Below are positions 1 to 8,396 of a stretch of DNA of 64,000 nt, piece after piece. Location of the stretch: the NCBI GenBank assembly GCA_965221555.1, contig OZ244895.1, positions 3,596,001 to 3,660,000 on the forward strand. Direction: 5' to 3'. Under the pieces are notes generated by a model that saw only the letters and a list, made by a program, of their open reading frames with translations, made no database searches and had not been told where the DNA came from. Origin of the DNA: JAJEAD01 sp965221555 (GTDB taxonomy: Bacteria > Pseudomonadota > Gammaproteobacteria > HK1). Position numbers and translations under genes: made by a program. The first letter of the stretch is position 1; each line of letters begins with the position of its first letter.

Positions 1-409
1 ACTCCCCGTCCGCCAATACGTACCAGTAAAGGCCCGGCGAGATGTGCATGACGATTCCGTCCATGAGGATGCCGCCGGAGTGGTCGCAGGCAATCGCGTA
101 GGTGGCGCGGCCGGCTCGCAGACGGGAAAGGTCCCGGCAGAACAGGCGGTTCAGGAAGGGCAGCGCATCGGGGCCCGAGATCTCGATGGGATGCTCCGGC
201 ACCTCGAAGAGCGCGACGCCCCGGCGCAGGTTCCAGTACGCATCGACCGGATCCTCACCGATGGTGAGGGGGAAGAAGCGCCCGCTGTACACGCCGAGCA
301 CCGTATCGGACGTGATGAAGCAGGAGAGCCAGGGCGAGCGCGCAAAGCGCTTGGCGCTGACGCGGAAGGTCTCGTCCGTGGACGCGTAGTTGGAAGCGGG
401 ATCTGGCAA
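1..409 (-). CDS. GcvT/DmdA-like aminomethyltransferase, N-terminal part (cut by window edge)
   Basis: This is the N-terminal 136 residues of a folate-binding aminomethyltransferase (glycine cleavage T-protein / DMSP demethylase fold); the rest lies beyond base 1. In order the translation shows PLTIGEDPVDAYWNLRRG, then a V-A-L-F-E-V strand, EISGPDA and a D-H-S-G-G-I-L-M-D-G segment. These are the usual landmarks of GcvT, DmdA and dimethylglycine-type demethylases, which move a one-carbon unit to tetrahydrofolate. No ATG is in frame after the preceding stop, so the start chosen is TTG at 407-409 (MPDPASNY...), 19 nt after the crotonase stop. It probably shares an operon with the CaiD-like gene, which suggests quaternary amine or sulfonium breakdown. 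The exact substrate cannot be read from this fragment. Confidence 0.75.
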   Translation of the reverse strand, partial: MPDPASNYASTDETFRVSAKRFARSPWLSCFITSDTVLGVYSGRFFPLTIGEDPVDAYWNLRRGVALFEVPEHPIEISGPDALPFLNRLFCRDLSRLRAGRATYAIACDHSGGILMDGIVMHISPGLYWYVLADGE

Positions 410-428
410 GGTCTGACGAGGCGCGGCT

Positions 429-1229
429 TCAGCGCCCTTTCCATACCGGCTTGCGTTTCTCGGCGAATGCGCGGGGACCTTCCATGTAGTCCTCCGAATT
501 CATCATCTTCTCGTACACGGGATGGGCGTTTCGGCCGCGCTGCGTGATCCGCATCGCCTCCTCGAGCGGGAGCGGCATCACCACCGGCATTATCGCCTTG
601 AGCGCCTGGGTGGCGAGCGGCGCCCCCTCGGAAAGCTGTTCGGCGAGGGCACGGGCGCACTCCATGAGCCCGTCCGCGGGCAGGACCTCGCTCACCAGGC
701 CCCAGTGCCTGGCCTCCGCCGCGTCCATGTGCCGCCCGGTGAGGAAGAGCTCCATCGCCACGTTGTAGGGTATCCGGCGCGGCAGACGCTGGATGGCGCC
801 CGCGCTCGCGAGGAAGCCGCGCTCCATCTCCGGCAGCCAGAACTCGGCATGCTCGGCGGCGAGGATGATGTCCGCCGAGAGGGCAAGCTCGAAACCACCC
901 CCCACGGTGGCCCCGTTCACCGCCGCGATGACCGGCTTGTAGAGGTCCCAGAACTCGGTGAGCCCGGCGAATCCGCCCGGTGATTCGTCGTCTTCCACCT
1001 CGTCGGGACTCCCGGCGGCGGCGACCGCCTTCAGATCCCAGCCCGCGGAAAAGATGCGCTCCCCCGCTCCGGTGATGATGCCGACCGACAGACCGTCGTC
1101 GTCCTGAAGGGTGCGAAAGGCGTCGTAGAGGGCCTGCGATGTGGCCTTGTCGATCGCGTTGGCCGGTGGCCGGTCGAGGGTGACTTCGAGGACCCTGCCT
1201 CGCCGTTCCATGCGCACCGCTTCACTCAT
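429..1229 (-). CDS. caiD: Crotonase-family enoyl-CoA hydratase, carnitinyl-CoA dehydratase (CaiD)-like
   Basis: A 266-residue enoyl-CoA hydratase/isomerase, full length for the family. The N-terminus reads LEVTLDRPPANAID, then IITGAGERIFSAGWDLKA (CoA site and first oxyanion-hole region) and GGGFELALSADI (second oxyanion segment). It ends in FAEKRKPVWKGR. The AGWDLKA motif, the GGFAGLTE segment and the C-terminal AEKR-PVWKGR match what I recall of CaiD, which hydrates crotonobetainyl-CoA to carnitinyl-CoA. A related acyl-CoA hydratase role is equally possible. The ATG follows GGGAGC. It lies 19 nt upstream of the aminomethyltransferase gene and is separated from the amidinotransferase gene by a 221-nt gap holding a dispersed-repeat half. 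Confidence 0.85.
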   Translation of the reverse strand: MSEAVRMERRGRVLEVTLDRPPANAIDKATSQALYDAFRTLQDDDGLSVGIITGAGERIFSAGWDLKAVAAAGSPDEVEDDESPGGFAGLTEFWDLYKPVIAAVNGATVGGGFELALSADIILAAEHAEFWLPEMERGFLASAGAIQRLPRRIPYNVAMELFLTGRHMDAAEARHWGLVSEVLPADGLMECARALAEQLSEGAPLATQALKAIMPVVMPLPLEEAMRITQRGRNAHPVYEKMMNSEDYMEGPRAFAEKRKPVWKGR

Positions 1230-1359
1230 GCTCCCGTTCCCCGTGCCCGACGCGGCGGACCACCGAGCGTCCTCCCGAATCGATGAGTACTTCGAAATGT
1301 AGTCTATACGATCGTCGCCTCGGACAAGGGCGCGCTGCGTCTCGTGGCGAGCAACAGTA

Positions 1360-1450
1360 CGGTGGAAGTCGACGCGGCTTGAGGCTTTACGGCGCACTAA
1401 CGCGAGCCCACTGGCGTCCGCAGCAAGAAAAATGCGGTGAGATGTTGCGG
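1360..1450 (+). repeat. Dispersed palindromic element, right half (copy 1)
   Basis: This stretch aligns with the right half of the long copies at 51.7 and 54.8 kb: GCGGCTTGAGG, then GCGAGC-CACTGGCGTCCGCAG, then GCGGTGAGATG. It ends one base before the stop codon of the minus-strand amidinotransferase gene. The left half and hairpin core are absent. Confidence 0.65.
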
Positions 1451-2584
1451 TCAGAGCGGCCGGATTCTCGTCCCGGGGACCTGTTTCGGGAAGTAGTCCC
1501 CGCACTCCCCCCGGCGCAAGACATCGCCGGTGGCGCAATGCAGCCCGCCACCGAAGGGGTAGGCGTCTCGGAAGGGGACCGGAATCACCTCGAAGCCCAG
1601 GCCGTCGAGCTGCTCCTGCTGGTAGACCTCGCTCGCCTCCACGACGACCGTCTTCGGATCGAGCACCAGAACGTTCATCGACAGCCAGACGCTCGAATAG
1701 CACAGCGGCGGTGGCTGGTTGTGGGCGGGCGGGGCGGCGTCGACGATCTCCCAGTCGTTGGCCTTGAAAATCTCGCGCTGGGGTCCGGGCAACGGGCGTT
1801 TGGGATTGTTGATGACGAGCCCGGGGCGCAGCGGCACGAACGTTGCATCGATGTGGATCGGATAGGGGTCGCCGGGAAAATTCACCGCGTGCACACGGTG
1901 GTCGGGAAAGTGGCGCTGCAGCCACTCCATCCCGCGCCGGTTGGTGGTCAGCCCGTGCTGACAGAAGAGATCCCGGCCGATGCGCAGAATGTCGGCGGCA
2001 TCGAAGAGGGGTTCGTGCTCGGTGGTGACGAAGTCGAGGGCCGCGGTGCGCGCGAGGCGCTCCTCGATGGTGATCTCGTCGAAGTAGCCGGCCTGGTAGG
2101 ACGCGCCGGTGAGCCGGGGACGCGGGGCCTGCTCCCAGCGGAAACCGGGATCCTCGTCGAAGTAGCGCTGCATCAGCGGGTGGTAGGCGAGGTACTCCCA
2201 ATAGCGGCAGCGAAACGACATCGGGGCGGAGAGGATCTCCTTGCCGACGGTGAGCAGCACATCGCGCGGGGGCATGCAGCCGAACGAGGAGCCGGTCATG
2301 AAGTCCGGCGTCACCACCGCCTGGTTCCACTGGATGGGAGTGGGGCGATCCACGCGGATGCCGCGCTGCGTCAGCACCGTCACGAGGCGCTCGAGCTGGG
2401 CGTTGGCCTTCTCGACCGTCTCCAGCGGACGTGGCCCCCACATCCCCCGCATGTCGCTGTCCTCGGGAATCTTCGCCTCGGTGGCGGGCTCCGACGGCGG
2501 AATGCAGGTGAAGTCCGCCCGGCCGACGATGACGTGCTCCAGCGGATCGAAGTCGTTCCACGAGCTGACGACGGTCTTGCTCAT
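1451..2584 (-). CDS. Glycine amidinotransferase-type (AGAT-like) enzyme
   Basis: A 377-residue member of the amidinotransferase / guanidine-modifying enzyme superfamily. The N-terminus SSWNDFDPLEHVIVGRAD is typical of L-arginine:glycine amidinotransferase and related L-arginine:inosamine or lysine transferases. The His of a HIDATFVPL segment and the nucleophilic Cys of GGLHCATGDV near the C-terminus fit the His-Cys catalytic pair. Such enzymes transfer the amidino group of arginine to an amine, for example to make guanidinoacetate. The gene lies 19 nt downstream of the alcohol dehydrogenase on the same strand and is probably co-transcribed with it. No guanidinoacetate methyltransferase is adjacent, so the acceptor amine is unknown. 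Confidence 0.88.
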   Translation of the reverse strand: MSKTVVSSWNDFDPLEHVIVGRADFTCIPPSEPATEAKIPEDSDMRGMWGPRPLETVEKANAQLERLVTVLTQRGIRVDRPTPIQWNQAVVTPDFMTGSSFGCMPPRDVLLTVGKEILSAPMSFRCRYWEYLAYHPLMQRYFDEDPGFRWEQAPRPRLTGASYQAGYFDEITIEERLARTAALDFVTTEHEPLFDAADILRIGRDLFCQHGLTTNRRGMEWLQRHFPDHRVHAVNFPGDPYPIHIDATFVPLRPGLVINNPKRPLPGPQREIFKANDWEIVDAAPPAHNQPPPLCYSSVWLSMNVLVLDPKTVVVEASEVYQQEQLDGLGFEVIPVPFRDAYPFGGGLHCATGDVLRRGECGDYFPKQVPGTRIRPL

Positions 2585-2603
2585 CCCGGGATCCAGAAGA
2601 CGC

Positions 2604-3689
2604 TCAGTCGAACATGATGACGCTGCGCGCCACCTCGCCGGTCTTCATCGCGGCGAAGGCTTCGTTGATCTCTTCAAGGCGAATCCGTTCGGTGATCATC
2701 TCATCGAGATGCAGCTTGCCGGCAAGGTAGAAGTCGGCGTAGCGCGGCATATCGACCCGAAAGCGGTTCGACCCCATGTTCGAGCCTTGCAGCTTCTTCT
2801 CGTAGAGGAGGCTCTCCCCGTCAATCTCGACCTTCTGGCCGACCGGGATCATGCCGATCACGGTCGCGACGCCGCCGGGGCGCAGCATTTCGAATGCCTG
2901 CTCGCTCGTCTTCTTGAGGCCGATGGCCTCGAAGGAGTAGTGCACCCCCCGTCCCGTCATTCTCCGCACCGCCTCGACGGGGTCTTCCCGGGAGGCGTCG
3001 ATCACATCGGTTGCTCCAAAGTGCCGGGCAAGGTTGAGCTTGGAGCCCACCGTATCGATCGCAATGATGCGTCCCGCGCCCGATATCGCGGCGCCGTTGA
3101 CCGCGGAGAGTCCGACGCCGCCGAGTCCGATGACCGCGACCGTGCTGCCGACCTCGATCTTCGCGGTGTTGTGCACCGCGCCGACCCCGGTGGTCACCCC
3201 GCAGCCGATGAGGGCAGCCCGATCGAGCGGCATGTCCTCGCGAATCTTCACGATCGCGTGCTCGTGCACAAGCATGTATTCGGCGAAGGAGGAGAGGTTG
3301 TAGAACTGGTGCACGAGCTCGCCGTTGCGGCTGAGGCGCGGAGGGTCTCCGGGTCCGCGATTCACGTCCTCGGGACGCTCGCAATTAACGAGATGGCCGG
3401 TCACACAGGCTTCGCAGTGGCCGCAGAACACGGAAAGGCAGGAGATGACATGGTCTCCGGGACTCACGTACCCGACCTGGTCACCGACCGCCTCCACCAC
3501 GCCCGCCGATTCGTGACCGAGGATGCAGGGAAAGGGGGCGGGATAGAGTCCCTCGATCATGTGGAGGTCGCTGTGACACACCCCGGTGGCGGCGACCCTG
3601 ACGAGCACTTCGTGCCCGATCGGCCGGGCCACATCGACTTCTTCGATGGTGAGCGGCTGCCCCACTCCGTGCAACACGGCTGCTTTCAT
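2604..3689 (-). CDS. Zinc-dependent alcohol dehydrogenase (MDR superfamily)
   Basis: A 361-residue medium-chain dehydrogenase of the class III-like type. The catalytic zinc Cys lies in GVCHSDLHMIEG, the GHE-type motif is GHESAGVVEAVG, and the structural zinc cysteines lie in CGHCEACVTGHLVNC. The NAD(P) site is VIGLGGVGLSAVNG. It oxidises an alcohol or thiol adduct, with the substrate unknown. The start chosen is the ATG at 3689, preceded by GAGGAG; the open frame runs a further 75 codons upstream but without family similarity. It heads the minus-strand pair with the amidinotransferase. Confidence 0.9.
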   Translation of the reverse strand: MKAAVLHGVGQPLTIEEVDVARPIGHEVLVRVAATGVCHSDLHMIEGLYPAPFPCILGHESAGVVEAVGDQVGYVSPGDHVISCLSVFCGHCEACVTGHLVNCERPEDVNRGPGDPPRLSRNGELVHQFYNLSSFAEYMLVHEHAIVKIREDMPLDRAALIGCGVTTGVGAVHNTAKIEVGSTVAVIGLGGVGLSAVNGAAISGAGRIIAIDTVGSKLNLARHFGATDVIDASREDPVEAVRRMTGRGVHYSFEAIGLKKTSEQAFEMLRPGGVATVIGMIPVGQKVEIDGESLLYEKKLQGSNMGSNRFRVDMPRYADFYLAGKLHLDEMITERIRLEEINEAFAAMKTGEVARSVIMFD

Positions 3690-3768
3690 TTCGGTCTCTC
3701 CTCGAGTATCCGTCCCACCCGAAGCGCCATCGGGCATCCGGGTGACGATGATCGCACAGCGGATGCGC

Positions 3769-4104
3769 TCAGGTCTTGCGCTCCTTTGCCTCAAGCGCTG
3801 CCATCGCCTTGCGGATGTACTCAAGCCGGCTCTCCCGCCGGCGAAGCTCTTCGGGCGGCTCGTCTCCGCGCACCCCTTCCCCGTAGAGGGCATCCTCCAA
3901 CGCATCGACCGCATCCGCCTCAGCCAGCATGCGCTCCACCTCCGCTCGCAATCGACGCTCTTCTTGGTTCATGCGCGTCTAACTCCTCGCCTTGTGCTCG
4001 CTCGCGTTTGCCGTGACCATCGTCCCATCAGTCATTACGTGGCGAAGCTTCACCAGTACCGCCTCCCGACACCGCTTCAGCTCCTGCACGAACCATTGGA
4101 TCAT
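3769..4104 (-). pseudogene. Decayed IS1182-type transposase fragment
   Basis: On the minus strand the conceptual peptide runs WFVQELKRCREA, VKLRHVMTDGT, then ANASEHKARS, a stop, TRMNQEERRL, then AVDALEDALYGEGVRGDE and PEELRRRESRLEYIRKA, ending in ERKT. From memory of IS1182/IS5-like transposases, the order K-L-x-H-V-x-x-D-G-T, ANASKHKA-S-Y, and EDAxYGxxxRGDELPEELxRRExRL is the DDE-domain insertion region. The TAG falls where the family has Tyr, so a nonsense mutation split the gene; both ends of the transposase are also missing. No terminal inverted repeats were identified. It is a dead insertion-sequence remnant. Confidence 0.75.
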
Positions 4105-4284
4105 GAACGACCCTGCACGTCGATCCCCCACGATCCATGCGCTACAGGCTCCTGACCAGCGCCGACCATCTTCCACATCGCCTTAAAACCTTCGTCGAGG
4201 CCGGAGATGGTCGGAGTCCCGAACGCCTCGAACAGCATGCCCTGCCGCTTTGCATACCGATGACAAGAACCGGCTTGCCGACGG

Positions 4285-5775
4285 TCAAATCCCCCCTGCT
4301 CCGCCGCGGCGGGAGGAATCGCCGGTCCGCCCACCGCGTTCGATGGCCCGGGTGCGGTAGCGCGACGACGGTGCGTTCGCCCCCTGCAGCCACCGCGGCA
4401 GGCGCTGGGTGGCGAAGAGATCGTCCAGGGTCTCCGCGGCGCGAACCATCCCGACTTCCGAACCCCTCACCATGACCGTCGCCGGGCGCGGGATCCAGTT
4501 GAGCTGGTGGGAGTCCGACTCCGCGTACATCCCGGCGTCGAGTATCGCGATGACGTCACCGGTGTCGAGGTCGGGGAGGCGGCAATCGTTGCGCAGCACG
4601 CACGGAATACACAACGGGCCGACCACGTCCGCGAGCGTCTCGAGCCGTTCGTTCATGCGGGTGGCCGCCAGCACGTGGTTGTGGGTACCCTCGATGGCGG
4701 CGCCCAGCAGGGGCATGATGTTGGTACTGGCGTCGACATGCAGCCAGGTGTGGCCATCCTCGCGCTTGACGGACTCGATGGTGGTCAGCAGGACGGCGGC
4801 GTTACCGGCGATGTAGCGGCCGGGCTCCAGCCACAGGGCCGGGAGAGGGATTCCCGCGGCGTCGAGCACACCGCGCAGGGCCTGGCAGGTCGCCTCGGCG
4901 TAGTCCTCGATCGGGTGCGGGTTGCGTTCCAGGCTTCTCGACTCCGGATCGCGCTCCCGCGGCCACCCGCCGCCGATGTCGATCACACCGGGCGCGAAGC
5001 CCGTGGCGCGATGGATGCGGGCCACCATGCGGGCGAATTCCCGGTCGTATGCGGCGCGATCCTCGACCCGCGGGGACAGGCGCCCCAGGTGTGTGTGATA
5101 TCCCGTGAAATGGAGATGAGGAAAGCGCTCCCGGGCGACGATCATCCGCCTCGCCGTCTCTTCGTTCACGCCCCATTTGAGCCGCCGCAGCTCGTCGCGG
5201 AAATCTCCGTGAAATCCCATGAGGTCGCTCCGGTACTCGGCATACTCCGGCGGGACGACCTTCAAGCGGATGTTGACCCGCACCGTGCACTCCATTGCGG
5301 CAGCCACTCTCTCGATCCTGGCGGGCTCCGATTCGTCGTCCATGTTGATGGCGACACCGAGCTCGACGGCACGGGCAATGGTCTCGTCGCTCTTGCTGGA
5401 GCCGTTCAAAGCGATGGTCTCGGGGTTCGCGCCGCCGGCGAACGTGGCTTCCAGCTCGCCCATGCCGAAGCAGTCTCCGCCCGCTCCTTCCTCGTGGACC
5501 ACCGCTCTCACCGCGAAATCGGGATTGCACTTGATCGCGTACATCACGTTGAGCGGACCGGGCCACTTCGCTTCGAAGGCCGCGCGGATCCGCCGCACGT
5601 TTTGCCGGAGAGTGTGGTCCGAGAGCACAAAGAGGGGTGATCCGAACCGGGCGAGGAGATCGGTCGCCTCGCAGTCTTCGATGGCGAGCTCACCCGAGTC
5701 GGTGACGGCGAGGCGGTCAGAGGGCGTCAGGGCCGCTTCGAGGATCTGCCTCGAGGTGACCAGCTCCAAGGTCAC
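4285..5775 (-). CDS. Fold-III PLP decarboxylase (LysA / ornithine-arginine decarboxylase family 2)
   Basis: A 496-residue alanine-racemase-fold PLP enzyme. The PLP lysine lies in VMYAIKCNPD (about residue 82), a His in TGYHTHLGR, a glycine loop in DIGGGWPRE, and an E-P-G-R-Y-I-A-G-N segment binds the phosphate. The nearest family is diaminopimelate decarboxylase, but the C-E-S-x-D specificity motif is replaced by C-I-P-C after VVGP, so meso-DAP is an unlikely substrate. Another basic or D-amino acid is more likely. About 50 basic, low-complexity residues extend the C-terminus. The gene lies 3 nt downstream of the D-aminoacylase gene and is surely co-transcribed with it. Confidence 0.8.
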   Translation of the reverse strand: MTLELVTSRQILEAALTPSDRLAVTDSGELAIEDCEATDLLARFGSPLFVLSDHTLRQNVRRIRAAFEAKWPGPLNVMYAIKCNPDFAVRAVVHEEGAGGDCFGMGELEATFAGGANPETIALNGSSKSDETIARAVELGVAINMDDESEPARIERVAAAMECTVRVNIRLKVVPPEYAEYRSDLMGFHGDFRDELRRLKWGVNEETARRMIVARERFPHLHFTGYHTHLGRLSPRVEDRAAYDREFARMVARIHRATGFAPGVIDIGGGWPRERDPESRSLERNPHPIEDYAEATCQALRGVLDAAGIPLPALWLEPGRYIAGNAAVLLTTIESVKREDGHTWLHVDASTNIMPLLGAAIEGTHNHVLAATRMNERLETLADVVGPLCIPCVLRNDCRLPDLDTGDVIAILDAGMYAESDSHQLNWIPRPATVMVRGSEVGMVRAAETLDDLFATQRLPRWLQGANAPSSRYRTRAIERGGRTGDSSRRGGAGGI

Positions 5776-5778
5776 GGG

Positions 5779-7398
5779 TTACGCCACCCGTGTCCGGGGG
5801 CGGGAATCGGCGCCGCCTCGTCTGATCACCCGTCCCGCCATGGCGCCGTGGTACTCACCGGCATCGACGACCACCTGTCCGTCGACCATCACGTACTCGA
5901 TGCCCTTCGGATAGCACTGGTTGCCGTCAAGCGCCGCGCTCACGGTGTCGAGATCGAAGATCGTGATGTCGGCATCGGCGTCTTCGCGCAGCATCCCCTT
6001 GCGGCGCAAGCCCATGGTCTGCGCCGCGTAGGAGGTCATCTTGCGCACCGCCTCCTCCAGGCGCAACAGCTTCTTCTCACGCACGTAGTAGCCAAGGACC
6101 CTGGGGAACGAGCCGAACTGGCCGATCGAAGGGTTGCCCTCGACGAACCCCATTGCATCGGTCTCGATCATCGTAAGCGGGTGGACCACGGCCGTGGCGA
6201 GGTCGTCGGTCTGGCGGAAGATGCGGTACATCGTGGCCTGGCAGCCTTCCTCGAGCACCAGATCCATCACCGTGGTCTCGGGATCGGTGGCCTTGCGACG
6301 GCTGATCTCGGCGATGGTCAGCCCCTGGTAGTCGCGGTTGGGCTCGCTTATCACGCGTGCGAGGCGAATCTCGTCCCAGCGATCGACCCCGGTCTCCACG
6401 GCAATTCTCGCGGTCTCGGCGACCATCGCCGCCTTCATGCGGCTGCGCTCGTCGGGGTCACGCAGACGCCGGAACAGCTCTTCCAGGCTGCCCTCGCTGA
6501 CCCAGTGCGGCAGCAGGAGGCGCAAGGTGGTGCCCGCCGCCAGGGGGAAGACATCGGTCGTGACCTCCAGTCCGTCCTCGCGGACCCGATCGATCGCGTC
6601 GAGCACCTCTCCCATCCTGCCCACGTTCTCGTTGCCCGCGATGCCGATGTGAGAGATCACGACCGGAAGTTTCGCCTCGCGGCCGACCTCGAAACTCTCT
6701 TCGAGCGACTCGAAGACCCGGTCGCCGTAGTCGCGCATGTGGGTTCCGAACATCCCGCCGCAAGCCGCCGCCACCCGGGCGAGTTCGATCACCTCATTGT
6801 TGCGTGCGTAGTCGCCCGGGGCGTACGCGAGACCCACGGAGAGACCGAAGGCCCCCGCCTCCATGGCTTCGCGGACCGTGGCCTTCATGCGCGCGAGCTC
6901 CGCCTCGCTCGGAGGGCGGTTCTCGAAACCCATCGCATCGATGCGCACCGTCCCGTGGCCCACCATGGGCACGAAGTGGGTGGGGATGTCGAAGTCCTCC
7001 AGCTCGCGCAGGTACTCGTCAAAGGTGCGCCAGCGCCAGGAGAGCACGCCTTCGACCGGCGCCTCGAAGGCGACATAGGCCTTGAGAAGGTCCAGGGTGT
7101 CGGGATTGATCGGAGCCGCCGATTCGCCGCACTGCCCGGCGCACTCGGTCGTGATGCCCTGGCGGAGCTTGAAGTCCCGGGGGTTGCGCGGGTCGAGGAC
7201 GGTGAAGTCGGCGTGGCAGTGCACGTCGATGAACCCGGGCGCCACGTAGAGCCCTTGCGCGTCGATGACCCGCTCGGCCTTGCCCTCGATCCTGCCGATG
7301 GCGACGATAGATCCATCCTTGACGCCGATGTCGGCGCGGTACCACGGATTGCCGGTACCGTCGACGATGCTCCCGTTGCGTATCAGCACGTCGTACAT
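5779..7398 (-). CDS. N-acyl-D-amino-acid deacylase (D-aminoacylase, amidohydrolase superfamily)
   Basis: A 539-residue metal-dependent amidohydrolase. The first metal motif is FIDVHCHADF, the bridging Cys is in GQCGESAAP, then THMRDYGDRV, VISHIGIAG and ETDAMGF supply the remaining His and Asp ligands in the order seen in D-aminoacylases. It would release D-amino acids from N-acyl-D-amino acids; dihydroorotase-like side activities are possible. The ATG at 7398 follows GGAGGGAAG. It is divergent from the GntR gene across a 245-nt region with a clear promoter and operator, and it is followed within 3 nt by the PLP decarboxylase, suggesting stepwise catabolism of an acylated amino acid. Confidence 0.88.
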   Translation of the reverse strand: MYDVLIRNGSIVDGTGNPWYRADIGVKDGSIVAIGRIEGKAERVIDAQGLYVAPGFIDVHCHADFTVLDPRNPRDFKLRQGITTECAGQCGESAAPINPDTLDLLKAYVAFEAPVEGVLSWRWRTFDEYLRELEDFDIPTHFVPMVGHGTVRIDAMGFENRPPSEAELARMKATVREAMEAGAFGLSVGLAYAPGDYARNNEVIELARVAAACGGMFGTHMRDYGDRVFESLEESFEVGREAKLPVVISHIGIAGNENVGRMGEVLDAIDRVREDGLEVTTDVFPLAAGTTLRLLLPHWVSEGSLEELFRRLRDPDERSRMKAAMVAETARIAVETGVDRWDEIRLARVISEPNRDYQGLTIAEISRRKATDPETTVMDLVLEEGCQATMYRIFRQTDDLATAVVHPLTMIETDAMGFVEGNPSIGQFGSFPRVLGYYVREKKLLRLEEAVRKMTSYAAQTMGLRRKGMLREDADADITIFDLDTVSAALDGNQCYPKGIEYVMVDGQVVVDAGEYHGAMAGRVIRRGGADSRPRTRVA

Positions 7399-7560
7399 GG
7401 GACTTCCCTCCGGACGAGGCAGCGTGGGCCACACTCCTGGTGTCACCGCCTCCGATGGTCGATTCGTTTGGGGTCGCGTACGGCGGGCGCCGGCCGCCGG
7501 CCTCGCCGGTTCGAGATCTTCGCGCGGGTCGACCGGTGCGGAACTCGACGGCACGCATTC

Positions 7561-7598
7561 CGTAAATCGTTGACAATTTACGCATCGGTCGCTAACGT
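7561..7598 (+). promoter_or_regulatory. Promoter with palindromic operator upstream of the GntR gene
   Basis: A perfect inverted repeat CGTAAAT-(8 nt)-ATTTACG spans 7561-7582. It encloses a consensus -35 hexamer TTGACA (7570-7575). Exactly 17 nt later lies TAACGT (7593-7598), a weak -10. An operator over the -35 box fits repression by the adjacent FCD-type GntR protein, acting on its own gene and perhaps on the divergent D-aminoacylase gene. Assignment of the binder is inference. Confidence 0.6.
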
Positions 7599-7643
7599 GT
7601 CAACGTCGTCCAACGTCACGCGAGCGAGAGGGGTCGGCAGCCG

Positions 7644-8321
7644 ATGCGACCGGTCAGCACGTCCAGTCTGGTGGAGCTGGTGCGCGAGCAGATGCAGGAT
7701 GCCATCACCAACGGAACCTTCCAGCCTGGCGACCGCATCGTGGAGAGCGATGTGGCCGCGACGCTCGGGGTGAGCCGGGGGCCGGTTCGCGAAGCGGCGC
7801 GCCTGTTGGAGCAAAAGGGCCTGGTGGTCTCGATTCCGCGCCGGGGTTTCTTTGTCCGCGAGTTCTCAAGAGCGGAGATCGAGGACCTCTACGAGCTGCG
7901 CGAGTGGATTCAGGTTGCCGCGGTACGGTGCGCGGTCGACCGGGCGTCGGACACCGATTTCGCCCGGCTGCGGCGCAAGCACCTGGTGCTGGTGAGGGTG
8001 GCGCGCGAGCAGAAGTACGCCGAGCTGGTGGAGGGCATTGTCGGCTACCACCGCATGCTCTGCGCGCTTTCGGGGAATACCAGGCTGATGCGCGTCTTCG
8101 ACGACATCGCCATCGAGGTCCGGCAGATCCTGTCCGTGCTCGGGGTCGGCGACGTGACGCCTCCGGTCGAAGTCGACATCTCGCTCATCGAAGCGGTGGA
8201 AGCGCGGCAGCCGGATCGGGCTGCCGAGGAGATGCGGCGCTACGTGAGGGCCGCGCGACAGGAGGTTCTGGAGCACTTCGAGAAACGCCGCAGGGGCGCA
8301 ACGCAACGTTCGGTCGCGTAA
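7644..8321 (+). CDS. GntR-family transcriptional regulator with FCD domain
   Basis: A 225-residue one-component regulator. Residues 1-75 form the winged helix-turn-helix (LVREQMQDAITNGTFQPGD, then LGVSRGPVREAARLLE and a GLV wing). From about residue 80 an all-helical FCD ligand domain follows (REWIQVAAVRCAVDRA; YHRMLCALSGNTRL), which in the family binds organic acids or amino-acid derivatives through a metal. It lies between the divergent D-aminoacylase operon and the amino-acid ABC genes and most likely regulates one or both. GAGAGGGG precedes the ATG by about 11 nt. Confidence 0.92.
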   Translation: MRPVSTSSLVELVREQMQDAITNGTFQPGDRIVESDVAATLGVSRGPVREAARLLEQKGLVVSIPRRGFFVREFSRAEIEDLYELREWIQVAAVRCAVDRASDTDFARLRRKHLVLVRVAREQKYAELVEGIVGYHRMLCALSGNTRLMRVFDDIAIEVRQILSVLGVGDVTPPVEVDISLIEAVEARQPDRAAEEMRRYVRAARQEVLEHFEKRRRGATQRSVA

Positions 8322-8396
8322 GCCGTGCAATCACTGCTCGTTTCTCCGCACATCGGAACCATGTGATTTCGGAAACCTGAAAGGAGGGCACTTCGA

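Noticed and set aside
1283..2617. Long plus-strand open frame opposite the amidinotransferase
   Set aside because: Antisense shadow typical of high-GC DNA; the minus-strand frame has clear family motifs.
4105..4284. Minus-strand open frames with protein-like stretches (TVGKPVLVIGMQSG in one frame, GMLFEAFGTPTISGLDEG in another)
   Set aside because: They might be a frameshifted gene remnant beside the dead transposase, but I recognise no family and the two frames cannot be joined with confidence.
5848..7773. Long plus-strand open frame over the D-aminoacylase gene
   Set aside because: Antisense shadow; codon pattern and motifs support only the minus strand.
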